Of a DNA stretch of 64,000 nucleotides, positions 34,679 to 45,797 are shown one piece after another. The notes beneath the pieces were generated by a model. That model was not told the origin of the DNA, made no database searches, and was given only the letters and a program-made list of their open reading frames with translations. Source of the DNA: Sordaria brevicollis (Eukaryota > Ascomycota > Sordariomycetes > Sordariales > Sordariaceae); NCBI GenBank assembly GCA_033439795.1, contig JAUTDP010000004.1, positions 2,542,001 to 2,606,000 on the forward strand, given 5' to 3'. The position numbers were made by a program, and so were the translations under genes. Position 1 is the first letter of the stretch. Each line of letters opens with the position of its first letter.

Positions 34679-35835
34679 CTACAAAAGTGGGACGGATTTT
34701 GGCGAAGTCTCGTTGAAAGACCGGGAAATTATGACTGAGTGTCTACAAATTGCAATACGTGGTAAAGAATGGTGTGTCCCATCCGAAATCTCTTTTCTTT
34801 GGGCAAATACCGTCTGTCTCCCTTCCGAACCAACCGAGAGTGGAACACAACGACTTGAGAACTTCTTGGTCATGTACAAAGGCCTATTACACTGCTCGGA
34901 GGGGCTAGGGTCGGCAAACTCCTCGATCCTGCCCGATATGGCCAGCGTCTCATGACAAATGGTCTCTGTCCTTCCCGCTGGGCCTCTTGGAGGTGGCCAA
35001 GTCAGTCTGGCGATGTTGTTGCTCTGGCCGACCAAGGCATGGATCAAGGCCTCCATCTGCGCAAACTTCTGATCAATCTTCTCCTCCATTGCGTTGACAC
35101 GCTCGCCGAGCGCAGCCATTTGCTCCTCGAGCCTCTCACGAACCTTGAAGTTCCAGCCCTCTTGGTTTCGAATATCCTCCCCGTTCCTCTCCTGCACGGC
35201 TTTGAGCATTTTCTGCTCATCCTCCAGCCACTTGAGATTCTCTTCCGTGGTCTTGGCCAGAACTTTAACCTCCTCCTTGAGTTCGGCACTTGGTAGCCTG
35301 GGGGTCTTGTGGTGGCGGGACCGGGTTTTCGCGCCTGAAGGTCAGGGCGGTCCAGCCAGGACACGACGCGCGGCGAGTGCGGAACTCGGGCCGGCTCGAT
35401 GGGATGGATACCGAGCCGATGGAGGGCAGCGTGCTCATCCTCAAGCCACTCGAGACTCTCTTCGGTGGTATCGGCCAGAACTCTGACCTCCTCTCTGAAT
35501 TCGTCACTGGAAGCCTGTGCGATTTGGTGTAATCTGACAATCGCAGCTGCAAGCGCAGCCCTGGCGCTCTCTGGATCTTGGATGTTGAGCTGAGCGATTC
35601 CCATCTCGAGCGGGTCGGCTTCGCGAGCCAAGGAGCCCCCAACCTGCCTCGTGGTTCTGGTGGCACTCGCGGGCCATCCTCGGGATCTTGCATGGTGAGT
35701 AGAGCCATGCCGAGATTGAACGGGTCCGCGTTGCGAGCTATGGTGCCTACAACCTGCCTCATGTTGCGGTTGGCGCTCGCGGGTCCGGATCAGTACCTTC
35801 GGTGGATGAGGATGGCGAGGCAAACGAATTCTCAT
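34679..35835 (-). pseudogene. Decayed coiled-coil paralogue with internal tandem duplications
   Basis: Minus-strand frames together read like the coiled-coil protein at 37177-38523 but are not in one frame. The C-terminal part (MLKAVQERNGEDIRNQEGWN ... LEEQMAALGERV ... ALIHALVGQSNN) matches that protein's MLSAMQERTEEDVRNQEGWN ... ALVLHLVGQGHN. Upstream, the segment EEVRVLADTTEESLEWLEDE recurs in another frame as EEVKVLAKTTEENLKWLEDE, and RQVVGTIARNADPFNLG recurs as RQVGGSLAREADPLEMG about 104 bp on. These tandem duplications put successive copies out of frame. Either this is a pseudogene or it has introns I cannot place. Compared with its paralogue the C-terminus extends ~110 codons further. 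Family unknown. Confidence 0.5.
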
Positions 35836-36021
35836 TGCGCCTCAAAACCTCTAGACCTGTTAACCAGAGCAGACTCCCGAGCAGCTGAAGACATAATACC
35901 TTGAGTAGTGTCGTAAAGCGCAACGTGACTGGACAACGGTATATTTGACGAGTCCGGCAGGTATTCCTTTCTCAAACGTTGGCATCATTTCCTCTATATA
36001 AGTTGACGTGGCTTTCCCTTG

Positions 36022-36433
36022 GAGCTTAACTTACCGCACCGGGGTCATTGTCCTCATGCACCCTTTTTTGACTTCATGCACCCTGCGCACGGACCACTTG
36101 TTTTTGAAGGTAAATTCCATTGGTAAAACGTTCCAAACTTTCACAACCAAAAGTTTACAACGTAACGGCCTTTCCTTCTAGATACCTATTGAGGTCCTAA
36201 GGTTAATATTTCTATTGAGAAGTAGTATATAAAACGTATACGTCTATTGAATTCATAAAAAAAGCATTTTTAATAAGACATTTATCAAAAGGTTTTGGCG
36301 ATGATTTCGATTTCGCTTGGAGAACGGTTTCTTACATTGCAAGACGACGATAGTTTCATTACATGTAAAAAAGGGTGCGCGAAGTCAAAAAGGGTGCATG
36401 AGGACAATGACCCCGGTGCGGTAAGTCAAGCTC
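36022..36433. mobile_element. Second MITE (412 bp) with ~55-bp inverted repeats and 8-bp TSD
   Basis: Left end GAGCTTAACTTACCGCACCG and inverted right end GAGCTTGACTTACCGCACCG begin inverted repeats that match over roughly 55 bp (one gap in a T-run). They include a GGGGTCATTGTCCTCATGCA stretch and a duplicated ATGCACCC motif. Both sides carry TTCCCTTG (36014-36021 and 36434-36441), an 8-bp target duplication. There is no coding capacity. The A+T-rich interior shows no transposase. The 8-bp duplication fits hAT- or P-like elements, but the termini do not start CAG, so the superfamily is open. It is unrelated in sequence to the MITE at 5370. Confidence 0.85.
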
Positions 36434-36441
36434 TTCCCTTG

Positions 36442-37176
36442 CTCCCCTGCACCCAAGGGTCTTGTCGGCGAAGAGTGTCACGGCGCACTAGGACATGCAT
36501 CGCCTAGGCTAAACACCCAAAAGATGGAGAAGGTTCTGATTGAGAAACCAGAACCAATTGCATGCTTATATAGCCGTGCCCAGCAGGTTTGAGCCTTCCC
36601 AGAGGAACCTGTGACAAAGGGGACGGATTTTTTACAGCTCTCCTTCGTCACTTTGGCGTAACGTACGACCGCAACTTCTTATTGACGAGTGCAGAGCCCC
36701 TCTATTCAGGTGATGGCCTTGCCTTCATTTTTTCGAAGCACCAACATTGTGAGGCCTAGGTCGCTGATTCTCTCTTCCTCATCCACTAGTTCACAGACAA
36801 CACGGTCTGGAGTGTGAGTGACCGTGTTGAAGATATATGAACACCTCTGTTGTGTGATGCACTGCACATGGTAGAATTTAGCTCTCATGAGCAAGACACG
36901 CGTCAATGTCATTGAGGAACGTGGCACGTCACAGTCACAAATATCAAGCAGCTTGGCAATGTGCTTTCTTCGCAGACGAACAAGGCCTATCAAGCCATAT
37001 TATTTGTTGGGAGCAGTGGGTGATCTGCTCAAAGTTTGATCGTAAAACTCAAACCGACAATGTCTTTCCCTCAAACTCCATGCTGATAATCATTGAAACA
37101 AACCCATGGGTATCGTCAAGTACAAAGAACTCCCTTGCGCCCTGAAACCCAGAAAAACTCCCAAAATCTAGCGCAC
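36442..37176. other. Intergenic, nothing recognised
   Basis: About 0.7 kb between the second MITE and the 3' end of the coiled-coil gene. No supported frame or repeat. Confidence 0.4.
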
Positions 37177-38523
37177 TTAGTTGGTGGCGTTGTGACCCTG
37201 GCCGACCAAGTGAAGGACCAAGGCCTTCATCTCTGCTAGCTCGCGATTGAACCTTTCCTCCAGCGCACTCACACGATTCTCGAACATATCCTCCATCGCG
37301 TTCACACGATTCTCGATCGCGTTCAGGCGCATCCCCATCGCGTTCAGGCGCATCTCAAATGCGTTCAGGCGCATCTCAAATACGTCCGCACGCTCATCCA
37401 TGTGGTTTTCCAGCGCAGCCATATCCGCCTCGAGCCTCTTGCGAATGGAAGCGTTCCAACCCTCTTGGTTGCGAACATCCTCCTCAGTTCTTTCCTGCAT
37501 CGCGGAGAGCATTCTTTGCTCAGAAGCATTTTCTTCGACGCCCTGCTGTAGCTTGAGGACTGCAGCCGCAGCCGCGACCTTCTGTGCCGACTCATCTCGG
37601 ATGTGTAACTGAGCCAGGCTCAGATCGACGGGACCGACCGTATCGGCCAAATTCTTGACGACCACCTTGAGATCCTCGCTGACATTTGCAGCAGCGGTCA
37701 AGATCATGTCCTGGACGGGAGAATTGATCTGCAAGAGGAGAGGAATCTATTAGCAAATGAAGAAAACAAAGACAGACGATGAAGGAGATGTGGATGGAGA
37801 TTGATGAGTATCAGGAAGAGTGAGGAGAAGTTGAACGAGCAAGGTGAATGAATGGGCAAAGCGGAAAGAGCGAGGAAAAGAAGGGAAGAAATAACTTACA
37901 GGGGACAACGCCTCGCTGGGCAGGTCTGGAGCGGATTGCCATGTTGGCTGTATCCTGTGGAATCTGGTGCATCCGTCAGCAGGTGAACCCACTATGGTAA
38001 GTCTCATCACACGCCATGCTCGAGAATCATATCCTGCGCCGCCCACGCCGTCGACGGGATAAGTCTGTACCAGCTTGCGGTTGTCAAGCCTGCGCTGGCA
38101 CATGGACACACGCGCGATCGACAATAACTTATAGATCGTTTGTGCTCCCCGGGACACAGAAGAGCGTACTCTAAAGGCCAATGGGGCAGCTGCTCAACCA
38201 CAACGCTGGCAACGTGGATGGAAAATAACCAAGGTGGACCTCGGCTTCCACGAGCCGCGGACTTGCCTTCGACCGTAACAAGCTCCTCGAGGGGTCGACA
38301 GGCTCAAGTGTCCTCGACAGGCTCAAATGGGCGAATAACCCAGAAGAACAGGAGTGAGTCTTGTTGACAGGAAGGTAGTCATTTCCGTGTGACAGAGGCT
38401 CGTGTAGGAAAGAAATTCCTACGGAATCTGAAACCATTGCTGACGAGTGATGCCGGATGCGAAAAGACTTACCAAGGAAGAGTCGGACATCTCCATGTCC
38501 TTGTTGATTTGATTAGAGGCCAT
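37177..38523 (-). CDS. Coiled-coil protein of unknown family (216 aa)
   Basis: Model: exon 1 38523-38473 (MASNQINKDMEMSDSSL), exon 2 37947-37900 (PTWQSAPDLPSEALSP), exon 3 37728-37177, all joined in phase 0. Splice sites are GTAAGT at 38472 and 37899, with acceptors TACAG and TTGCAG. The first intron (525 bp) is long and might hide another exon. The product is almost entirely helical: INSPVQDMILTAAANVSEDL, a conserved ADTVGPVDLSLAQLHIRDES segment, MLSAMQERTEEDVRNQEGWN, then heptad-like repeats (FEMRLNAFEMRLNAMGMRLN, VNAMEDMFENRVSALEERF) ending LHLVGQGHNATN. No enzymatic motif, signal peptide or membrane segment. It is a paralogue of the decayed locus at 34679-35835. I recognise no named family. 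A structural or self-association role is the most that can be inferred. Confidence 0.7.
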
Positions 38524-40376
38524 TGTGTTTGCGCTCGAGTTGGTCCACGGCAACACAGTGAGAGTGGTGATGGTTGGAAGAGGAAGAAAGTGCAGAAAGG
38601 TGGGAGGGGAGGGGGGTCTTTATAGGAATCAGGAGGGCAGCCTGCTGGTCTGTGCAGGAGTGCAAATTTGGTCGCAGCTCCACTGGAAATTGCTGTTGCG
38701 ATGGTGAATGTGTGTGACTGGGTGTTCGAGTTGGGATGAAATGGCGGGCGACCAATGTTTGCGCGTCACCTGGTGGTCTGGTGCCGTCTACGACCGGGAC
38801 GGCGAGTGTCGACGGGTCGTGGTGAAGGTCGGGCAGCCGGCAGACCCACTCCAGATTGCAAACTTCAGCTGTCGAGACCGGTCTCATCTGATCTTCGGCT
38901 GGCAGAAGATAAGGACAGTGAAGGAGAGGTTGCTCCGCGTCATCTGACTGGCGTGCTGCCTTGAGGTCAAGTGGCAGGTGGCGGGTGGCAGGCCGGCGGG
39001 CCCAGTGTTGCCAGAAGCAGAGAGAAGTAAACAGACGGGCTGGCTCCGAGGACAGTTACCGATGACGTACGCAGATACTGGAGATCAGACGGGCGGTGTG
39101 TGATCACAGGAGGCGCTGGCACCGAGCCTTGGGGGTTGGTCGCTGAGAACGTTCTTGGGTAACTGCGAGAATACTCGAGGGGGAGGAACTGGACGATTCA
39201 CACCACGACTTGATTGTGTAGATATCGTTACAGTGGCCAAGTAAACATCGTAGCTTCTGGGTGACAAGAAGATCGTGATGTGGGAATGAAGATGTAGAGT
39301 TCCTCGTAGACAGCCGTGCTGAGCTTTCCATCTCAAAAAAGGAGGAGGTGACGACGAAAAGGCCCGGTGCAACGTTGAGACTTGTTGCTTGCTCCAATTG
39401 CTCGAGACCAAATACTGTTGCCGGTAGAATGCGATGGGGATATCAAGCAGGGACCGCATTACATGAGGAATAAACGGCCTCAAGGTATTCAGTTGCACCA
39501 GGTTGGTTTTCAGGGCGTGTAGAAGCAAGTAAACGGGCTGGATCACTCCAACAAAAAGACATCATTTGGCCATCAGTATCATCTTTAACTAATCCGTCGC
39601 TAAAGGAGTATCGGCACGCATCTTGATCATTTTGTCCGCGATTCTTCCAGAGTACCTTGGCGAGTGTCTAACTGTGAGAATGAACTGGACATTTTACGCC
39701 GAACACATACACCTCCGTTGTTAATTGTTGTTTAGATGTCCAACAAGAATCTTGCCATACTCCTGGCGCGGAAACTGGGATAAGCAGATATAACATCACG
39801 AGATTCTGTAGTAGGCCTTCTAAGAGGACATTAAATCCCAAATGGGCACTGTCAAACATTTATTTCCACCTCCAGATGACGTTTATAATTGATCCCCGTT
39901 CCCTCTGGCCAAACTAAGTCATTGTGGGCTCTCCTCCTTGCGTTCATTTTCACATTGCTTTGCCCGGTCGCGTGGGGTGGCAAGGTGGGTGACGGGATGT
40001 CGTCTGTTTGCTCATCCTGTCTTCAAGCAAAAGTGCCCTGTGGATACGTTGAGATGTGATGGAGAATGAATGTAACTTACGCGGTGGTGGGCTGGTACCC
40101 TTCACTCTGCCACCGTTCCTTCCGCTTTCTGGCAGGCAGTCTTCGTTGTTTGCAGCTGATTTGGTCCACGAAAGAAAGTTTTCGTCTGGTGTCTTTGCCG
40201 TGACGACTTGGGAGGGACTTGGCATTTCCCCCGCCTTCCGCACACTTTCTTTCCACTTTCTTCCTCCGTTCAAAATTCCATCTGTCTGAACTCGAAGGAA
40301 GCAAGCCCAACCTTCCCTCTCTTCCTTCCCTTCAACGTTTACCTCTCGCACACTCCCTGCCATTACCCAAAGCAAG
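38524..40376. other. Intergenic between divergent coiled-coil genes
   Basis: About 1.85 kb containing the promoters of the - strand gene at 38523 and the + strand gene at 40377. Short frames on both strands are mutual shadows. Nothing else supported. Confidence 0.4.
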
Positions 40377-41055
40377 ATGGGACGCACTCGTGGCAATAGA
40401 TACACCGCCGAGGGTATCAGGAAGCAGCGGTATCGTCGCAAAAAGAAGACCACAAGCCAGGCCTCGGCGAGCGCAGTCTCGCCTGTCATCATGCCGACAA
40501 ATATCCAGGTAAGAACGGTTGTCTGCAAAAGATCCGCATTCGTGATACATTTCGCTGATTATTTTGTCACTCAAAATAGCCGGTCGAACAGGAGGGCGCT
40601 CCTGAGCTTGTTCCGGATCAAGCCTCGGCTTTGGTCGAGCAATTCAAAGCTCAAATGAAGCAGAACGAGGCTCTCATGGAGCAGAACCAGGCGCTCGTGA
40701 AGCGCAACGACGAGCTCGTTGCTCTTTTGGAAGAGAGCCAGCGCAAAGCCGATGTCATGACGAACAACTGGCTGAAAGCCAAGAAGAGCTACATCAGCGA
40801 GAAGAAGGCGTTCACCCGCAAGTACGAAGATCTGAATTTGTGCGTCGGCTCGATGAAGACCGAGCTTGACGAGACACGCATGGAGGTCTCCGAGCTCAAT
40901 GGCGCCATGCATTTTGTGCTCGAGAAAGGTCACGAGGGCAAATACCATAACAGTGTAAGCTGGGCTTCCCCACATCAAGCTAGGCCATTATGATGCTAAC
41001 ATGGTTCTGGATGCAGTTTTGGTCGCAGACTCGCGAGTGGAAGAAAACCAAGTGA
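40377..41055 (+). CDS. Small basic coiled-coil protein (181 aa), unknown
   Basis: Three exons, 40377-40508, 40580-40954 and 41017-41055, joined in phase 0 (GTAAGA...AATAG and GTAAGC...TGCAG, the second with a GCTAAC branch point). The N-terminus is strongly basic (GNRYTAEGIRKQRYRRKKKT), suggesting nucleic-acid or nuclear localisation. Residues ~60-165 form a coiled coil (MKQNEALMEQNQALVKRNDE, LVALLEESQRKADVM, LDETRMEVSELNGAM), and the protein ends FWSQTREWKKTK. It is not the same family as the coiled-coil gene at 37177, despite similar size and proximity. No domain recognised. Confidence 0.65.
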
Positions 41056-42817
41056 TTGGGAAGCTCTATGGATTTTTCTAGTTTGATGGCCGGGGCCCGT
41101 AACGAGCATAATTGTTGAGAAAATGGACTGAGGGTGTCATGAAGAGGAATAGATCGAGCATGGACAGGACAACACGACTTTCTCCAGCTAAGGAAGGCCA
41201 TGATTAGACTTGAAATGGGCTTAATTCAGACCGCAAACACATCCGCAAGATACCTTTAGACGTTGGTGATGTCAATCAACTGCTTTGAATCAAATTAGAA
41301 GGTGTAATGGGGAAGCTAAAATGCGTAGAAAGTAACTACCCGAGGCGTTTCGTGCTGGCTATGATGGATTCGAGATGTTGTTTATACAAGAAATTATGAA
41401 AGAATGACCGATCGGAAAGCATAGAAAGAAGAATAATGAAAAATAAAGGGAAGGACGGAAAGTCCGCATATATGTCACAGGTTTCTTATCCATCCTTATA
41501 TAATGATGCACTCCGATGTCCACTAGCTAATGAACATTGTCACATCTGTTATAGGTTTAGCTGTGCTAGAATATGCATCCCAGTCCTATTATAATAGGTA
41601 TGTTTCCTACACAAGTGAACAAGTGTTATTAGCTGGCAAGTGAAGTAGTAACACTGGGCCGGACACACTCACAAAACTACAGCCTAGGGATATTCGGAGT
41701 TGTTGTCAACGTCGTCTGCCCGGACACTGTCAATCCATGTACTGAAAAGGTTGGTGGGGAAAATGACAAGCAAAAAAAGGGAAACAGAGGGAACTGGAAT
41801 CTAGAGTAGTAACGGAAAATAAATCGGGGGGGAGATGATGAGACAGATAACGTGGAGGGCTAGTCACAAAAAAAAAAAAAAACTTAAAAGCAGTTGCCAC
41901 GTTGTTGAGTGATGATATTCGGAAGGATTTTGATGGGAGAATAGCGGGCAAGTTAACTAGCCGGGACACTCGCGACCACTATAGCAGCAAGGGGGACAAT
42001 AAACGAGACGATAAACAAAGGGGTGACGAAGGGCATGGATACAAAAAAGCACGTAAACTTTGGAAACAACTATAAGAGGATGCAAAAATGCCCCCCTAGC
42101 GATGTTCAGTAAGGACATTCAGATAAGCGTCGATAGGAGAACATCGATTCATGGAAGCTGAGCATCCACACTCCGTTTGTGGCCAGTGATGCTGGCCGTG
42201 ATACAAGCCGTAGATGCGATTATCTACGTTAGAGATTGGTATAGGTTGAACATCATCAATGAAAGCGTTGGAAAGAATAAAGGGTGACCGGCCAATGCTA
42301 TGATGGATTGTGCGAAGAAGGAATGGGTTGTCGTTGCGATAAACGGATATACCTCGGGCCACATTCATTCACCTTACCATGCATTGGAACCAAGTGAAGA
42401 GCATGCTCCAAACGCGCATGTCACACGATGAATCAGGCGGGGTGCAGCCAGGAGGGTTAGGGTTATGCCTTGTCTCATCAGCCAATCAGCATGCAAATTC
42501 CTGGTTCAAATCTCCTCCTGAACTCCCCAAACTCCCCGACTTTCTCGTTTCCTCCGACAAACCCAGAAAGCCTCTTTACAGCGATCACCAACTCTTGTCC
42601 TGCCCCGAAACCTCGCTCCCACTTTCCCAACCCGATTACTGTGGGTTGCTTACACTAAACCCCGAGTTACTCTCTTGTAGGGGTTGGTGACATTCCGAAA
42701 TCCGATTCATTCCAACAACAAGGACAGCCATTCAGGGCAGTCGTCGCGTCGTCGGTATTATCTGATAGAAGGATTGATCGCTGGGCCACACACTGCCCAA
42801 TTGCACAACAAGAAAGA
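41056..42817. other. Intergenic, nothing recognised
   Basis: About 1.75 kb. It holds a 15-bp A-run (41868-41882) and no convincing frame. The last few hundred bases are C-rich on the + strand and are the likely 5' UTR/promoter of the CENP-B-type gene. Confidence 0.4.
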
Positions 42818-44098
42818 ATGTCATCGGCCATCGAGGGGGAGGCTCCCACCAACTCCGCCGCCAACAATACCCAAAACCACAACAACAACTCGCACAGCAA
42901 CAACGGCAGCCTCTCGCCGCCCAAGGAACGCGAGCGCAACTCGCTGACGCTCGACCAGCGCCGCGCCCTCCGACGATGGGCCAACTCGCAAACCACGCGG
43001 CCGAGCCATAAGGCCTGCATTGAGTGGTTCCAAACCCAATACAACCAGACCATTTCCCAATCCACCGTCTCGCACTCCCTATCCCCCAAATACGCCCGCC
43101 TGGATGGTGACCCCCAGCTGTCCGGCTCTCGCCTGCGGTTCGGCAACTGGCCCGACGTCGAGAAGCTCGTCCTGCTCTGGCACCAGCAAATGGTCAACTC
43201 CGGCCGACAGCCCTCCAACGAGGAGCTCGCCGAAAAGGCCAAGAACATCTTCACCCAGCTGCCGCGATACAAGGACGAGACGGCTCCCGAGTTTAGTCCC
43301 GGTTGGATCCATCGCTTCAAGAAGCGCTACGGCCTGCTCATCCGTCGTCAACGCCGGCACGGCACCGCACCAAACCCAGCCGACGACATCCCCTACCTGG
43401 TCGACGCAGTAGGCCGGTTTATGAGCATCACCGCTGACGTTAGTCCAACTGTCATCCGCGATACCGTCGTCCGCGTCGTCGGCGTGGAACCTAGCCTGGC
43501 CACGTGCGCCCGCGTGAGAGATGAGATTGTTAGAAAGATGGAGGGTCCGTCCCCGACTCCTAACCATCATCAACCTAACCCCCACCAGAACCAGCACCAG
43601 CCTCATTTGGGAGGAGGAGGTCTTCAACAACATTCCGGCCAACCCCATCCTGCTCTCCCCGCTTCTGTAGGCGCCGGAGGAGGAGGCGATGTGGCAATGG
43701 GTGGTTACTCCCCCGACGACGATCCCGAAGTTGTCCTCCAAAACGCCTTACGCGCCTTACAACAAGAGGAAGCCGACGCCGAAGCCGAAGCTGCCGCCGC
43801 TCGTGAGGAGCGAGAACGCGCTGAGCGTGGATTACCTCCCTTGGGCACGATTGCAGGACAAGCATACAATGCCATGTCTACCCCCAACCGTGGTGGCAGT
43901 GGAGCTGGAGCAGGGTCAGGAGGAGCGAGGTTCGTGCCGGCTGGGCAAGACGATCCGTTGACGCTGACGCCGATCCCTAGTGGAGGACCGGTTTCGTTGA
44001 CGGATCGGCCTGTGCGGTGCCCGTTTTGTGTGAACCAGAGGATGTTGAGGACGATTAAGGAGGCGGTGGAGCATTTGAGTACGCATGTTGTTGTTTGA
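42818..44098 (+). CDS. CENP-B/pogo-type DNA-binding protein without transposase domain
   Basis: Single exon, 426 residues. After an Asn/Ser-rich leader, residues ~41-90 form a CENP-B N-terminal (psq-like) helix-turn-helix (LTLDQRRALRRWANSQTTRP, WFQTQYNQTISQSTVSHSLS). Residues ~107-175 form the second CENP-B/Tc5 helix-turn-helix (NWPDVEKLVLLWHQQMVNSG, then PGWIHRFKKRYGL). These two folds bind DNA in pogo-family transposases, in CENP-B and in fission yeast Abp1/Cbh1. No DDE transposase follows. Instead there are His/Pro/Gly-rich and Ala/Glu-rich linkers and a C-terminal CPFC...H...H motif (~400-422) that looks like a degenerate C2H2 finger. It is intact, unmutated by RIP and without terminal repeats, so it is a domesticated host gene. 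A heterochromatin or transposon-silencing role is plausible by family only. Confidence 0.85.
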   Translation: MSSAIEGEAPTNSAANNTQNHNNNSHSNNGSLSPPKERERNSLTLDQRRALRRWANSQTTRPSHKACIEWFQTQYNQTISQSTVSHSLSPKYARLDGDPQLSGSRLRFGNWPDVEKLVLLWHQQMVNSGRQPSNEELAEKAKNIFTQLPRYKDETAPEFSPGWIHRFKKRYGLLIRRQRRHGTAPNPADDIPYLVDAVGRFMSITADVSPTVIRDTVVRVVGVEPSLATCARVRDEIVRKMEGPSPTPNHHQPNPHQNQHQPHLGGGGLQQHSGQPHPALPASVGAGGGGDVAMGGYSPDDDPEVVLQNALRALQQEEADAEAEAAAAREERERAERGLPPLGTIAGQAYNAMSTPNRGGSGAGAGSGGARFVPAGQDDPLTLTPIPSGGPVSLTDRPVRCPFCVNQRMLRTIKEAVEHLSTHVVV

Positions 44099-45797
44099 TT
44101 GATGATGGATATGCATCTGCGCTGCCGCGCTGTTGTGGCACTGCACTTGCTTTGCCATGGGGGGTTTTGTTCACTTCGGGCATCTCCACCAAAGGGTTAG
44201 AAATATCCTTAGTTATTCGGGGTTATTCTTCTACCTGTTATGTTATGTTTTTTTTCTTCATCTCTAACCCTGTATGCCAGGTAAGCGCCTGCTATTGTTA
44301 CCCTGATAACATCCTTCCAGGTATGGGTAACATTTTCTTTAGTGAAGGGTTAAACCCATGGGCGTTTTGGCGTCTTTATTTATCTTCAATAACAGCGAGC
44401 GGCTGTATGGTTAGTGTACACAGAGAGAAGCTTAGGCTTGGACGGCAGTTGTATCGGTAAACGGATACCTTTTCAAAACAGCTGAGAAATAGACCAGGCC
44501 TTTGAGCTGAAGAAGTTACAAGCCGTGCAATGGACGCCAAAATAGAAATTCACATCATTAGAGTATTGCTTGTATTCGTAAAGCAAGAAATGACTGCTTG
44601 GCGACTGAGTGTCATCATTAACAGAACCTCATTTTGTGCATGTGTAAGTGAAGCTGACAAGGAATTCATGGTGATATATCCGCATATCTGAAGCTTGGCA
44701 TGACCCATTGTCATAGTCAACAAACGAAGTATTCACCAAACGTGAAGGGACGTCCAAAAAGTGAATGAACGAGACATGCGATTACAGAAGAATCGCGATA
44801 TCTTCACACGCAGCGTTATACTAATAAGTGGCTGCGAGTACAGAGGAAAGGCTATTAGTTTCTAGTTGTGCATCATTTCGCTATCGATTCCTTAGTTGGT
44901 CATCATGGTCACTGTCAACTGTGATCATCAGAAGAACTTGTTACTTGTTCGCACATGGATATCTTTTGAAATCTCAACAACTATGGTAATAATACCTGCC
45001 ATCGTGTCACCACCATCACCACCACCGCCAGCCTTCTCATTATCAACATCTTGGAACACAACAAAAAGCTTCTTGATGTCTGCTCATTTCAATCATCATC
45101 CATTCACAAGAGCATTTCTTGTCTTCACCCTCGCCACCTCCCGTTCTCCTCTTTCACCACAGGTTCTCAGTGTTTGGTATCTTGTTACTCCTTCCACTCT
45201 GCTCCCCTTCCTGACCAATGGTTCACTTCCCAAGTTGGTCCACCTGCCCATCCTCCTTCAAATATGTCATCCCCTCCAGACTTGACTGCACTCCTTCTCT
45301 TGATGTTAGCCACGACCTTCTTGAGCCCATTCTCATCCTAGCTCTTCCAAATAATTCTCTTTCCCCACAACCCCGCCGCATCCAAGAAGCCATTCGACCA
45401 TATGCACCAATGCGTTTAGGGAGCGAAGAGACACCCTTCGATGTTCAGCACAAATCGTACCGACTCAACCGTGAAATCCCCCGTCCTATGTATTTGTAGT
45501 GTTGGGTATAGCGTGGTCGTAGATGTTTCGACAAGTTTTTGTTAGAGAGCCGTCTCTTAGCCGCCGCCGGGGTAAAGATGACAATGTGGTTTCCCCAGAA
45601 ATCCTTGTCTCTGTCGTACAAATAGCTGTCAACCGTGACTTCTCGAATGCCGGAGTGTCTCAGTCTTCCCCAGTGGTGTCTTCGAATCGACTGTTCGTGA
45701 AACACAGCGCATGTGACCATGGCATCTGATTGACGCCGTGTATCGGTATTTAGCCAACGAGTGTGTATGGACTGGGCTGTCAAAAATCTGTTGACAA
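44099..45797. other. Intergenic, nothing recognised
   Basis: About 1.7 kb between convergent genes. Several + strand frames between 44896 and 45499 are Ser/Pro/Leu-rich and overlap each other; I do not accept them as genes. Confidence 0.4.

Noticed and set aside
42480..42530. GGTTCAAATCTCC resembling a tRNA T-arm
   Set aside because: No matching acceptor, D or anticodon stems upstream; similar isolated matches near 9797 and 59985 fail too, so no tRNA is called.
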